Assembly (NCBI RefSeq): GCF_001619985.1
Contig: NW_017264193.1
Coordinates: forward strand, 2,051,726 to 2,115,725
Direction: 5' to 3'
DNA length: 64,000 bases
Source: Xylona heveae TC161
Taxonomy: Eukaryota; Ascomycota; Xylonomycetes; Xylonales; Xylonaceae
Positions within the stretch are counted from its first letter, which is position 1. Each line of letters begins with the position of its first letter. A program made the position numbers and the translations under genes. This document shows, one piece after another, positions 21,451 to 32,786 of this stretch. Under the pieces are notes generated by a model. The model did no database searches, was not told the DNA's origin, and saw only the letters and a list, made by a program, of their open reading frames with translations.

Positions 21451-23488
21451 ATGACGGCGTCCGTGACTGCCCCCGAGCCGTCACAACAACCTCTACCCCA
21501 AGCCGGTCTGGGAGAGGAACAATCGACTCGATCCCAACCTGAAAACCCTCTAATCATTGTCATTGACGACGACAAAAATGGCGAGCCTTCGTCCGGCTCG
21601 AAGGGGACGGTGAGAGGCATCGAGAAAGACGAGGTAGGGAAAATAATCCTTGCAAGTGCTGCAGGGGCGGATACTGGTGCCGAGACACTCTTTCAAGACC
21701 CTTGGAGAGGGACCGTCGTCCCTGTCGAATCGGATTCCAGCTCGAAACATCATCATCATCGACCTCAACATCCTCTTTCTCTCCGCCGCCACTCAAACAG
21801 CTGTGTGGAGCATGGCTTCGCTCATCACCTCTCGTACTCTGTTACACCGCTCTGGAAGCGCACTTGGAGAGCGCTCGTCTCGTCAATGCCTCTGATACGC
21901 CGACATCCCCCCGGCCACCTTCACCATCAGCCGCGTCAAACCCACATTGTTACCTCCAACAACCACGCCATATGGGCCGAGAAATCTCCGCTTCCCCACA
22001 ACAGCAACAACAACATTAACGACGATGATGACCGAGACGACGATGATGACCGAGACGACGATGATGATCCTACATTGAAGGAATACGACGACTCCGAACC
22101 AGAGCCGTCTCACCCGTATTGTCGCGCAGGTGTGGCCGCGACCATTGTGGGCTTGCTCGCAATCATGTACGCTCTTCTTGCTCTCGCTGCCCTAATCGCT
22201 TCTGAATGACAACTGACTGACTGACCCAATCAACAGTGGCCTGGGTTTCATCCTCTTCTTCATCCCCGACCACCACAACCTTATCGATCGCACATTCCGC
22301 ATCTCTACCGACGATCCCACTCACGATGTGCGACCTGTTCACTGCCACTCGCACAATGACTACTGGCGTCGGGTGCCTCTTTTCTCCGCCATCTCCGCCG
22401 GCTGCATTGGCGTCGAGGCCGACATCTGGCTGTACGACAACGACCTCTTTGTCGGACACGATACCTCATCATTGCGCCGTAACCGGACGCTCCAAAGCCT
22501 CTACGTGAATCCACTTCTGAACCTTCTCGACCGGCAAAACGGCCTGATTTCCAGTAGTAACAACAATAACGACAATAACATCGCGGACAAACCAGTCGTA
22601 CTCGACAACTCCACCTTACCATCCATCGCATCATCATCATCATCATCGTCATCATCATTCTCCTTCACTCTATCTCCTCGAGGCGTCTTTGACACGGACC
22701 CCGATCAGACGCTTACCCTGCTGATCGACTTCAAGACCTACGGCCGCGACATCTGGCCACTCGTACTCGACCAGCTCGAGCCGCTGCGCGCTCGAAACTA
22801 TCTCTCCTACTTCAACGGTACCGACGTCGTCCGCCGACCTCTCACCATTGTCGCCACTGGCGACGCACCATTTGACCTCCTGACCGCAAATACCACGTAC
22901 CGGTACATCTTCTACGACGCGCCGCTGAATCAGATGTGGGACGAAAGAGCACACCGAGGCAGCAGCCGCTGGTATGATTGGTTATTCACAGGATACAAGT
23001 CCGTCAAGGGGGAAGGAAGTAGCGCTGTCGAAACCGAGATTGAAGAATGGTCTTCTTCCTCCAACGAGCCCAACGAAGAAGATTCTAATTCCCGGCATCA
23101 TCGCCGCCCCCACCACCGGCCGCACCGGCCCTGGTCGACTCGCGATGACTCTGCAGACAGCTCCTCCCAGCAACTGGAACCATACTCTACCAGCAACTCG
23201 TACTATGCCAGCTTCTCGTTCAAGAAAACAATTGGTATCCCTTGGCGCCTCCACCTGACCAAGTGGCAAATCGAGCGTATTCGGGGCCAGATCCGCGGCG
23301 CCCACGCGCGCGGCCTGCAGGCCCGCTATTGGAGCCTGCCCGCCTGGCCGCTCAGGCTGCGCAATCATATCTGGGATGTGCTCGTCCAGGAAGGCATCGA
23401 TTTGCTGAATGTCGATGATTTGCGCGGCGCGACTCGACGAGAGTGGCGCACTAATGAGCCTTCTACCACGACTGATCTGCCGACTTGA
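21451..23488 (+). CDS. AIM6: Aim6-like phosphodiesterase-fold protein
   Basis: Altered inheritance of mitochondria protein 6 family, related to the PLC/glycerophosphodiester phosphodiesterase fold; the substrate is unknown. Two exons, 21451..22166 and 22237..23488, give 655 residues. The N-terminal 230 residues are low complexity with a DDDD/R acidic repeat (18-nt unit twice, 22021-22056). A membrane segment follows (residues about 228-246), and the intron interrupts its codons. The catalytic-like part begins with VHCHSHNDYWRRVPL, then CIGVEADIWLYDNDLFVGHD, LTLLIDFKTYG and, near the end, ARYWSLPAWP and GIDLLNVDDL. An internal acidic, His-rich insertion lies near 510-560. If the 70-nt intron is kept, the frame ends after 252 residues. 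Confidence 0.9.
22021..22070 (+). repeat. 18-nt coding minisatellite in AIM6
   Basis: GACGATGATGACCGAGAC at 22021-22038 and 22039-22056, followed by a partial third unit; it encodes DDDDRD-type repeats. Confidence 0.85.
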
Positions 23489-24748
23489 TTTCCGTTCATC
23501 CGAGATCCATATTCCTCCATTTCCTGTGGGATCTCTTATCCAGTTCATACCGATCTCATTCGATTCGATCACTTATCCCATTCACACGATCCCACTCTAT
23601 GTATACGGATCTCACATCTCCATACATATCTCAGGATATCTCAGAAGCATCTTTCGATGGTCGAGTGGGACATGTACCACTTTCTTCTTCACGTCGCGCT
23701 ACGTATACTTCCACGTACATATCGTACATATCGTACATTTGTCATTCTACTACCTCCCTACCTTACATATCACATCCTCTCATCTTCTCATCTACTCAGC
23801 CTCTCACCTTCATCTCTTCATCTCACCATCAACTCTTCATCATCATCACCAAAACGTACGATACATACCGTTTCTTCCTCTTCGTTCGTACCATCTTACT
23901 TTCATCTCGGCGTATATTTTCTGTTATATATATATGTGTACATATACCCACGCCCATATAGACCTATGTTCGAATCTATCTATCTACCTATCAGTTATCT
24001 AGCCCGCACTACGCACTCCGCGCTTGCAATCTGCCGTCCGCAGCCCATGTCACGGCCCATTCATGTATCAAATTGAAGCATTATAGAATTATTTATTGGA
24101 CGACAAGAAAAAAGAAAAAAGAAAAGAAAAGAAAAGAAAAGAAAAGAAAAGAAAAGAAAAGAAAAGAAAAGAAAAGAAAAGAAAAGAAAAGAAAAGAAAA
24201 GAAAATGAGATCCCAAAATTACAACAAAACATCAACGTACCTGCTCTTTGAAAAATCTCGCCTGCTCAAATGGAGGAGCAAAAAAGGAAATACGGTTCGT
24301 TCAAGCTATATGCATCGAGTACATCAAATGACAAATGACTATGCTGTAAATGGAAATAAATAAAAACGGGTATCGACCACTCAACCGTCTAATTCAAATG
24401 CGAGTAACAAGGAAGGGAAAGGCATGACAAAATCCTAGACAGACAGACACCCAAGACGCATTTTTCTGTGACGGTTGTCAAGCGTGGAACCTGAACTGTG
24501 TCAAGCTTGAAAAAGACCTAAAGTACGCCGATATAATGCCCAGTACCTAGTACCATGACCAATGCAAAGAGCTGAAACCAAAAAGCAGATGGCAAAGGGA
24601 AAATTAAAAGTGAGAAAAGCGTCGTGTTGATATCAAAACGCCCAAATGCTGCTTAGAGGAGAAGTTCGCCTTGAGGAAAAAAAAATTGTCAAAAGTTTAC
24701 ATCGATTGAGAACCAGCAAACGCCGAATACTTTTAGAGATGGCTCACG
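23489..24748. other. Convergent spacer, AIM6 / POT1
   Basis: 1.26 kb. The AIM6 side is strongly pyrimidine-rich on the plus strand to about 24000; a GAAAA microsatellite follows. No gene is seen. Confidence 0.6.
24105..24205 (+). repeat. GAAAA microsatellite
   Basis: 17 perfect GAAAA units at 24121-24205 preceded by degenerate units from about 24105. Confidence 0.95.
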
Positions 24749-27270
24749 TCAAGTCATGATTGTCGTGCCCCAAAGCTGAAACCTGCGTTCCCAGCGACAT
24801 CCCATGTCGTCGATTAGGTCGAAGGTAGGGTATTCGTCGTCCTCGGCCTGGCCTGGAGGAGGTCTGGGAATAGAAAGCGGCATTGTGACTGGAACTTTGA
24901 CACCGTACTCTTTAATGCAGCAAATGAATGGTTTGGCGGAAGATTTAGGCAGCGTTTGCGCCTGAATAGGAGGTGATAATGGTGGGGCAGGTTTTGATGG
25001 AGGAGGTTGAATATCTTTGGACTTGGGCTTCTCCGCCTTTGTAGACGGAACAGCCTGGGTCGACTGTTTTCTTGGTGTTAAATGAGATCCGATGTGACGA
25101 CTGTTTAAATCGAGGGGTTGGAGCACGTTGGAGTTTATCGGTGGAGAAATGACCGTGTGGGCCTTCAATCTTGCGGCGGCGGCGGCAGCAGCAGCAGCTT
25201 GTTTTTGCTCTTCAAGATCGCCCCAGAGGATAAAAAGAGTTTCGCGAAGCTTGCAGAGAGCATTCTCGTCATTGCGGAGACTGTCAAGGAATGAATTAGT
25301 ATGAATTGAAGAAAGCGCCATCGGACATATGATGAAGCGAGCAAGAAGGTAAGGGCAATAAAGGTATTGAGCTGGAAGAGTGCTCACTCTGTTGCATCCA
25401 TCCCGAGCAAAAAGACTGCATCCATATCTGCCACAATCAATTGCAGTCTGTCCACCTCTTCATTGCTTGAGGACGAAGATGACCGCCCATCTTCAAGGAG
25501 AAGGCAGAATCTCCACTGCCATCTGCTTCGGGATTCAGGAATCGGGCTGCAGTGAAAACCCTGTTCGTCGTCACTGAAACTTGGTTCTTTCTGATGCGCT
25601 TCTTTTGGATTTACTCGTATGGCGAAATCCTCCAGCTTGGGCGGGTAAAAATCGACTATTCTGACGCATGCTCGACATTTGGCATTAAGAAAAGGTACCT
25701 TGAAATTGGTCCCTTTGGGGGAGGTGCGTTCGTACAGGTCCTTCTCGACAATTTCGGACACCGGTATGACGGGGTAGGCAGGATGGTTGGCTTTCACTAT
25801 TGTTAAGACTTAGCCGTGATTGTCGACAAGTCGGCCATGGTTGACTCTCACCATGCTTGTTCAATTTACTTTGATCAAAAGGCTCGTCTTCAGCTTCCCT
25901 TTCTTCCTCTTTACCCCCCTCCTTTCCTTCGTTATCATCGGGGTCGCTTCCTTTGTCACTTTCCTGGTCCTTATTTCTCACATCTCTCTTCTTCTGAGCC
26001 CTTTTCTTATTCTTCTTCGCCCTCTTGGATTCTCCTGGACCTGGATTGCCACCTTTTCTCTTGATGCCGTGTATCTGCTGAAGATAATTCTCCTTTTGTG
26101 TCTTGTTCTTTTCCCAATAATCTTCGGCTCGGTCTTTCACCTCTTTCACACGATCGTGATTTGGCTTCAGAATCGAGACATCCACTCGGTCAGGGAACTT
26201 CATATCGTCGAACATGGTTCCCTCCAGCTGACTACACTGATCCATTTTCATTCGGACATTTCGTAGCAAGACATGCTGACCCACTTTAACGTTTTCTTGC
26301 GCATAAAAGGCATGATTACCCCAGAGGGAGACACGTAAAGTTCTTTTGCCGTAAGGTCCTGGCCACTGCTTGTCTGGCTTTCTAAAAGAAGTGTACCCAT
26401 ATTCATCGCCGTCCCGTGAGGTGGCATCTTCTTTGTCATGCACCCACCGATAATTGTAAAGATTGTAATTCTGGGTATAATCCGTCACGTACATTTCAAT
26501 GACACTGTTCCCGCTAAATATGCGTATAACTTCGCCGACCAGATCATAAAATGAACCGACTTCGACATCCTTGACGAGAGAGAATTTGTCCTTTGCCGGA
26601 AACGCCGTAATAACTCGGCCATTCGAATCAGGCTTCTCTAAGGAGGCTGGTACCTCCGCAGGGACAGTAAATTGGCTCCTGTCCTGAGAGTTGCAAAGCT
26701 GGACGGCATAAAGGCACTCCGCAGGCGAAGGCGGTACTCTAACGCGCTGAGATCGGCAGTGTGGGATACTTGGCTCCTTGGGATTCAGCTCGACAGGTAT
26801 TGTGCTTGCGGGGAACACAGTCCAATGAGACCAGCTACTTGACAAGAGTGTAATGTTGCCATTGTAACTCGTAATCTACTACCTCGTCAGCAGGATCTTC
26901 AATGCTGGAGACCATGCACTTTGATTAATTGTACCTTGAATTTTTGCAAAATCACCACATCACCGGTACCCTGAACTGCAGGCAGCTCCTTCAAGTTGCT
27001 GTTGAAACATTTCACTCTCAATGAGCCGTTCGAATAATATTGGCTCATATCAGTGATGGCGAATGTAATTTGGTAATCTAGTATTTTGGCGGAAGTAAGT
27101 TGGATGCACTCATAGACTTGATTGTTTTGGTCGACAATACTACCTTTTCCTCTTGTTGCAGATGCAGGCATATAGTCAACAAGGATACCAATCACGTTCA
27201 CAGTCTTGTTAAGTTGCTTGCAAACGTCCTCAATCGAGACGTAACCTTTGGGAGGAGGAATATCATCCAT
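24749..27270 (-). CDS. POT1: Telomere end-binding protein Pot1
   Basis: Binds the single-stranded 3' telomere overhang and protects chromosome ends. Four exons: 27270..26935, 26875..25852, 25796..25388, 25280..24749, giving 766 residues. The N-terminal telomere-binding OB fold begins with KGYVSIEDVCKQLNKTVNV and GILVDYMPASATRGKGS; exon 2 opens with SYNGNITLLSSSWSHWTVF. A second OB-like domain contains GSFYDLVGEVIRIFSGNSV and VGQHVLLRNVRMKMDQ. A basic then acidic linker (KKNKKRAQKKRD) leads to a C-terminal part with NAKCRACVRIVDFYPPKLED, probably for partner binding. An eight- to nine-Ala run lies near residue 620. All introns are short with clear CTGAC/CTAAT-type branch sites. An ACGCGT lies 199 bp upstream. 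Confidence 0.92.
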
Positions 27271-27815
27271 CTTGTGTAGAATGGGTGAAATTTTTGGCCT
27301 CGAAGATTAATCCTTTAAGCAATCACGATGGGAGCTCTGAAAAACAGCAGGTGCCAATGTTTTGCCGTTATAGTCACATCTCATTTTAACTGTATTGTCG
27401 TGAATGGCATCGTTTGCTCTCTATGTCAACAAACCGTATATGAGACGTTGAGCATTAGGGCCGGGGAAACGCGTATCGACGCGCTTCTCGCGCAGTCAAT
27501 ATGGGGAAACAACTGGCAACGCAAGGATGACTCAGAAATGACAAAGCCAAAATTCACGTGACTCGCAGTGGTATTTCCTAAAACGGCGAAAGCGGGATTG
27601 GGTCCTTCTTCCTCTCTTGGGCGGTAGTTTCGGTTCCATCATCTTTCACAAACTCACTTTCAACTTCTCTTATCCTTTTCATCTTCTTCTCCCTCGAACA
27701 TCCCAAACACCCCCCACGTTTGCAAACAAGGGATCGTTTTCTTTTTCTTTTCTCTTTATTTTCATCTTTTCCTCAACAAAGAAAAAATAATCCGAATTAC
27801 GAATTAGTTCCCACC
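27271..27815. other. Divergent spacer, POT1 / SRP1
   Basis: 545 bp with no gene. ACGCGT at 27469-27474. A pyrimidine-rich tract (about 27605-27775) precedes the SRP1 start codon, as is common in fungal 5' leaders. Confidence 0.6.
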
Positions 27816-29863
27816 ATGGCGGACCGCTACATTCCCGAGCACCGTCGTACCCAGTTCAAGGCCAAGAACACCTTCAAGCCCGATGAGCTCCGTCGTCGTC
27901 GTGAGGAACAACAGGTTGAGATTCGAAAGGCCAAGCGTGAGGAGAATTTGGCCAAGAGAAGAGGCATTCAATCCCGCGATGGAGGCGTTACTGTAGGCGG
28001 TGGCCTCGTCGACTCCCACCAGGACAGCGATGATGAGGGCGGTAGCATTGCCAGCCAGGTTCGTTTACACCCCAACACCCCTCCATGCATGTCTTGCTCT
28101 TTTTATACACTCTTGTTCTACTTCATTACACCTTTGATTCTTTTTGCTTTTACTGTCTCACATTCAGCACCATGTTTGCCCCTCCCTCACGTTTGTTTTT
28201 CTCGTTTTCTCTCGCTTGCCCCGGTCGCCACTATTCGACCGATTGTTGGCAGGTGAACGGCAACCGAGCTTGCCCCCCTTTTCTTCAGTCGGCCCTAGCA
28301 GCTTTTTTTTTGTGTTCTCCACATAGTTCGCGTGGTGTTTTCATTAGCTAACGCAAATCATCATGTTTAGCTCAGTGAGGAGCTTCCTCAAATGGTCAAG
28401 GGAGTCTTCTCCGAGGACATCGAGGCCCAGATCCAAGCTACCACAAAGTTCCGAAAGCTTCTATCCAAGGAGCGTAACCCGCCAATTGAGGAGGTCATCA
28501 AGACTGGTGTCGTCTCTCGTTTTGTCCAATTTCTCTCTTCGCCTCATACCCTTGTCCAGTTTGAAGCTGCTTGGGCTCTTACCAACATTGCTTCTGGATC
28601 CGCCCAGCAGACTCAGGTCGTCATTGAAGCTGGTGCCGTCCCCGTCTTTGTGGAGCTGCTGAGCAACCCCGAGCCTGACGTTAGAGAGCAGGCTGTGTGG
28701 GCTTTGGGTAACATTGCTGGTGACAGCCCTGTTTGCCGTGACTATGTTTTGGGTGCCGGTGCCCTCCGACCCCTCCTTGCCCTTTTGGGTGACAGCCGCA
28801 AGCTGAGCATGCTTCGCAATGCCACCTGGACCTTGAGCAACTTCTGCCGTGGCAAGACTCCCCAGCCGGACTGGAATACTGTAAGTTTTTTCTGTTTGAC
28901 GCCTTTTGAAATATCTTCGTCAACATTCTAATTTTATTTCGACAGATTCTTCCCGCTTTGCCCGTCCTTGCTAAGCTTGTTTACTCCCTGGATGATGAGG
29001 TCCTTATCGATGCTTGCTGGGCCATCTCGTACCTTTCAGATGGTTCCAACGACAAGATCCAGTCCGTCATCGAGGCTGGTATCCCTCGTCGTCTTGTAGA
29101 GCTTCTCATGCATGCCTCGACTTCTGTGCAAACCCCGGCCCTCCGGTCCGTCGGAAACATTGTCACTGGTGACGATGTTCAGACTCAGGTGGTCATCAAC
29201 TGTGGTGCTCTGCCTGCTCTCCTCTCGCTCCTGGGCTCCTCCAAGGACGGTATCCGCAAGGAGGCCTGCTGGACCATCTCCAACATTACTGCTGGAAACT
29301 CTACTCAGATCCAAGCTGTCGTTGATGCCAACCTCATCCCTCCGCTTATCAACCTCTTGTCCAATGGCGACTTCAAGACCAGAAAGGAGGCCTGCTGGGC
29401 TATCTCCAACGCTACGTCTGGTGGATTGCAGAAGCCTGAACAGATCCGCTACCTGGTATCCCAAGGCTGCATCAAGCCCCTCTGTGAGCTGCTCACCTGC
29501 CCCGACAACAAGATTATCCAGGTCGCTCTCGACGGCCTCGAGAATATCCTCAAGGTTGGCGAGCTTGACAAGAATGCGGCTGCTGGCAACGCTGCCGAGA
29601 ACATCAACAAGTTCGCCTTGTTCATTGAGGAGGCCGGTGGCATGGAGAAGATCCACGACTGCCAGAACAACGCCAATGAGGATATCTACATGAAGGCTTA
29701 CAGCATCATTGAGAGATATTTCTCTGATGAGGAGGAGGCCGCTGGCGATATTAGCGAGATCGCCCCTCAGCAAGGCGAGGGTGGTACCTTTGGTTTCGGT
29801 ACTCAAACCCAGCAGCAGGGTGGCTTCAACTTCGCCGAAAACGCTGACTCGATGGACATGTAA
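27816..29863 (+). CDS. SRP1: Importin subunit alpha
   Basis: Karyopherin alpha (kapA in Aspergillus), the adaptor that binds classical nuclear localisation signals and importin beta. Three exons, 27816..28058, 28371..28880 and 28946..29863, give 556 residues, the family length. The basic importin-beta-binding domain is at residues 1-75 ([20 protein letters not shown]). Ten armadillo repeats follow, with the classic Trp-Asn ladder, e.g. [37 protein letters not shown] and [12 protein letters not shown]. The C-terminus is acidic then Gly/Gln/Phe-rich. The start has good context (CACCATGG). Intron 1 is 312 nt, long for this window, and pyrimidine-rich; it separates the IBB domain from the ARM domain. 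Confidence 0.97.
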
Positions 29864-31289
29864 AATGCGTGATCCCGACTGTCTAACTTTGGCGAAGACG
29901 GGGGCGTTTTCGGGATGGCGTTGCTTCGGATTATCTGCTGTTTGCGGAGTCAACCCGCAAAGTGTAAACATGCTGGTCCGGGCCAAATAGGGATCCCAAT
30001 GGGTCTCTTTCTCCTACGACAAAGAGGAGCCCTGAAACGTGGACGGACAGCTCGCGTGTACGCTGCGCTTCCAACCAGCGCTGGCGATTGCTCATTTGGG
30101 CCCCACCCGCTTCGAATGTTGCGTTTCTGTTCGATGCGTGAGCTCTTATGCTTGGCTTCGCTTTTGCCATCTCTATGCCCTGTGCCCCTGTTCTACATTC
30201 AGAATCCCTCCCATGACATTTTTCGTTTTTCGCCTTCCAACACCCCCTTAACCCCAATACCTTTCTTCCCACAATCCCCCGTTGCCTTTTTTCTCCTTGG
30301 AATGGGCTTGTTTCATGTGTTTATTCCCCGCGAAGATTCACCATCATGTATGTTCCTGCTTCTTTAAATTTCACCCTCCTATTTTTTTTTTTTCATTATC
30401 TACCCCCTAAGGCACAAGCATCATGTTCGAGAGTGGCGCAGACTTGAGAGTTCGGGCTTTGGTTTGACCTATTTATGCAGTGGCTTGCTTTATTTCTTCA
30501 TGTCTATAGAGCCCCCTTTACAATCCCCCCCTATTTCCCTTTTTTTCATTTCCTCAGTCATCTGTTCACCCCTCGTACGACATGATCTAGATGCCCCGTC
30601 ATGTAAATGTGTCAATTTGTGTGTGGCACATAGTCTTGCAAGACAAATAAAAATTATTTCATTCTTCAAAACATCTGAAGTGCACTTTGAAATGGTTCTT
30701 ATTATCGTGCTAATTGCAATGTCAATGTTAAATGTTTCATTCATGAGAAATCTTCATTGGGAACTATAAATGCAAGACCCGGCCTACAAGGGCAGGCAGA
30801 TCGTATGAATTCTTTTTTTTTTTTTTGGATTTCCCTTGCTCTTTTTACTTTCTCGACAATGAGCAGACGGAGAAAAGAACAAGGTAGTATGCATATATCC
30901 ATGGATTCCACTCCTTTTCAAAGATCATCACGAAATGAGACAGTAAAATGGGCTGACAGAAAATATCATCCCTACCCGCCAATCAAAGAAAAACAAATGC
31001 CAATCTGTCTGCCTGGCGCTTTGGTGTCTCATCCAATAGACTTTATCCTCTTTTATCCTCTTTTTCCGTCTCCTGAATGCCATCATACAATGCTACACAA
31101 CAAGACAAGAATCACACGTACGTTGTATAATACATGTATCCATCGATCGATCCAATTTCCTTCCAGTTTTCCCGGCTCAATTCGATTCAGCGCGTTATAC
31201 CAAAGGCGCCAACATCTTCCGCTTCCGATACTCTTCAACAGCTCTTCAGCAATGATGAGGAAAGAGAAAAATTAGCCAAAGCTAATAAT
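29864..31289. other. Convergent spacer, SRP1 / IRC22
   Basis: 1.43 kb. Long poly-T runs on the plus strand near 30382 and 30812. Open frames here are short and unrecognised; most is probably 3' untranslated sequence. Confidence 0.5.
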
Positions 31290-32335
31290 TTATCCCCGCG
31301 ACTTGGCGCGCTGGGGGGTGCCGCTCTTGACGCGACGTGCCTCGGGGCGCTTAATGTGGTGCTCGGGGATCCAGCTCTCATCGTAGGCCTTGGCTCCGGA
31401 GGTAACGGCAGGGCCGTCGGCGCCAACGACAGAAACCTGGTCGGCAGGATCGACCTTCTTGACACGGTGCGAAGAGGTCTTGGCGCGCTCGCCGCCCTTA
31501 CCGCCGCGGCGCTTCTGAGGGAACAGGGTCGCAATCCAGGTGTTGTAGATAAAGTAGATGGTGCCTGCGAAACCGGCGGCCAGGACGAGGTACAGGAAGA
31601 TTCTGTAATCGATAGATGTTAGTCACGTTTGGAAAATAAGGGAATGGAAGAAAGAGACATACATTTGAGGATCAAAGATGCTCATATCAGGCTCAACCAC
31701 GCTGACCGTCTCGTTGAAGGCATTGAGCGAGAAGAAGGCACCCTCGGCATTGTGCAAGAGCGCAACCAGGTTGAGGCGGAGGTCCTGCGGGTGCAAGTCC
31801 GTGGCGAAGCTGTAGCTCAAGCTCTCCTTGGCACCAGCGGGGATCTCGACATTGTAGCGCGTCGTAGTCACGTTGCGGATGTTGATGCTGTTCTGGGCTT
31901 CGTCGGATAGAGTCCACAGCGAACCACCGACGACTGCGACGGTCACTGGGTTCGGCTCCTCATTGGTAAAGGACAGCACAGCTTGGGTGGGGTGACCGTT
32001 GACCAGCTTCACGCCAAAGATCTCCGATGAAGGGAAAGACGCTGAGACAGACACGGCAAGATTAGGGGACTGAACGGATTCGTCCTCGAGAGGGGCCTGT
32101 TACGACATTTTTGTCAGTGATAAACCAAAGAGGATTAGAGGCATGCGAAGTGTGACGATTGTTTGCCTTCGAAATTAACACAATTGGCACATGGCAGAAG
32201 ATGCAATAATATGGGAAAGAGAGAGCAGAGAGAGCTCTTTCCTGCTAGGCTCATAAAACTCACCTCAGCCTGTGCAAGAGCGCCCAGCGCCCGAAGGGAC
32301 AGCAGTGCTAGAGTAGAAAGTTTCCAGGAGACCAT
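31290..32335 (-). CDS. IRC22: Irc22, TRAP-alpha-like ER membrane protein
   Basis: Fungal relative of translocon-associated protein alpha, an ER membrane protein near the Sec61 channel. Three exons, 32335..32264, 32096..31663 and 31602..31290, give 272 residues. A signal peptide covers residues 1-22 (STLALLSLRALGALA, then AQAE). A lumenal beta-rich domain follows, containing VNGHPTQAVLSFTNEEP and SYSFATDLHPQDLRLNL. One membrane segment lies near 170-192 (IFLYLVLAAGFAGTIYFIY), then a basic cytosolic tail with KRRGGKGGERAK. The exon junctions restore continuous family sequence at each intron. It is divergent from the UBE2J1-like gene, an ER-anchored E2, with a 451-bp gap. Confidence 0.92.
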
Positions 32336-32786
32336 GATGAGGAATCTAATTGTCGATCGAGGACCAGATGGTGAAAGAGGTCAATGCTCCAAGACGAAGG
32401 AATGGAGATGAGGGAAGGTTGACGTTTCGAGATTCCTTTGGGGGAGGGTCTCGCGACAGGTACAAGGAGCAACTCAGTATTGACAGCAGCAACTCAACTC
32501 ACAGACAACGCCAGGTGGCTCTAGCACGAGGGACCCCGATTACGTAAGCCATCTTTGGTCTCCCCAGTCTGCCGTAGCGATAACCTCCACCAAAGACGCG
32601 ATGATGCCATAGCAATATCAACATCAACAACTAACACTTTTGAATCTATTGACTTATTGAACTGTCGAAAAACTCATGTAACGCATACACTACGACTTCT
32701 CACTAGACCTTTGATTTTTTTGATTAGTGTGATTGTCTTGATCCAAACCTGTGGCTCTACGTGTCTCCCATCTCCTACCTGCCACC
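32336..32786. other. Divergent spacer, IRC22 / E2 gene
   Basis: 451 bp between two genes for ER membrane proteins; no gene or clear motif is seen. Confidence 0.5.

Noticed and set aside
24092-24360. Lys/Glu-rich open frame over the GAAAA repeat
   Set aside because: It is simply a translated microsatellite.
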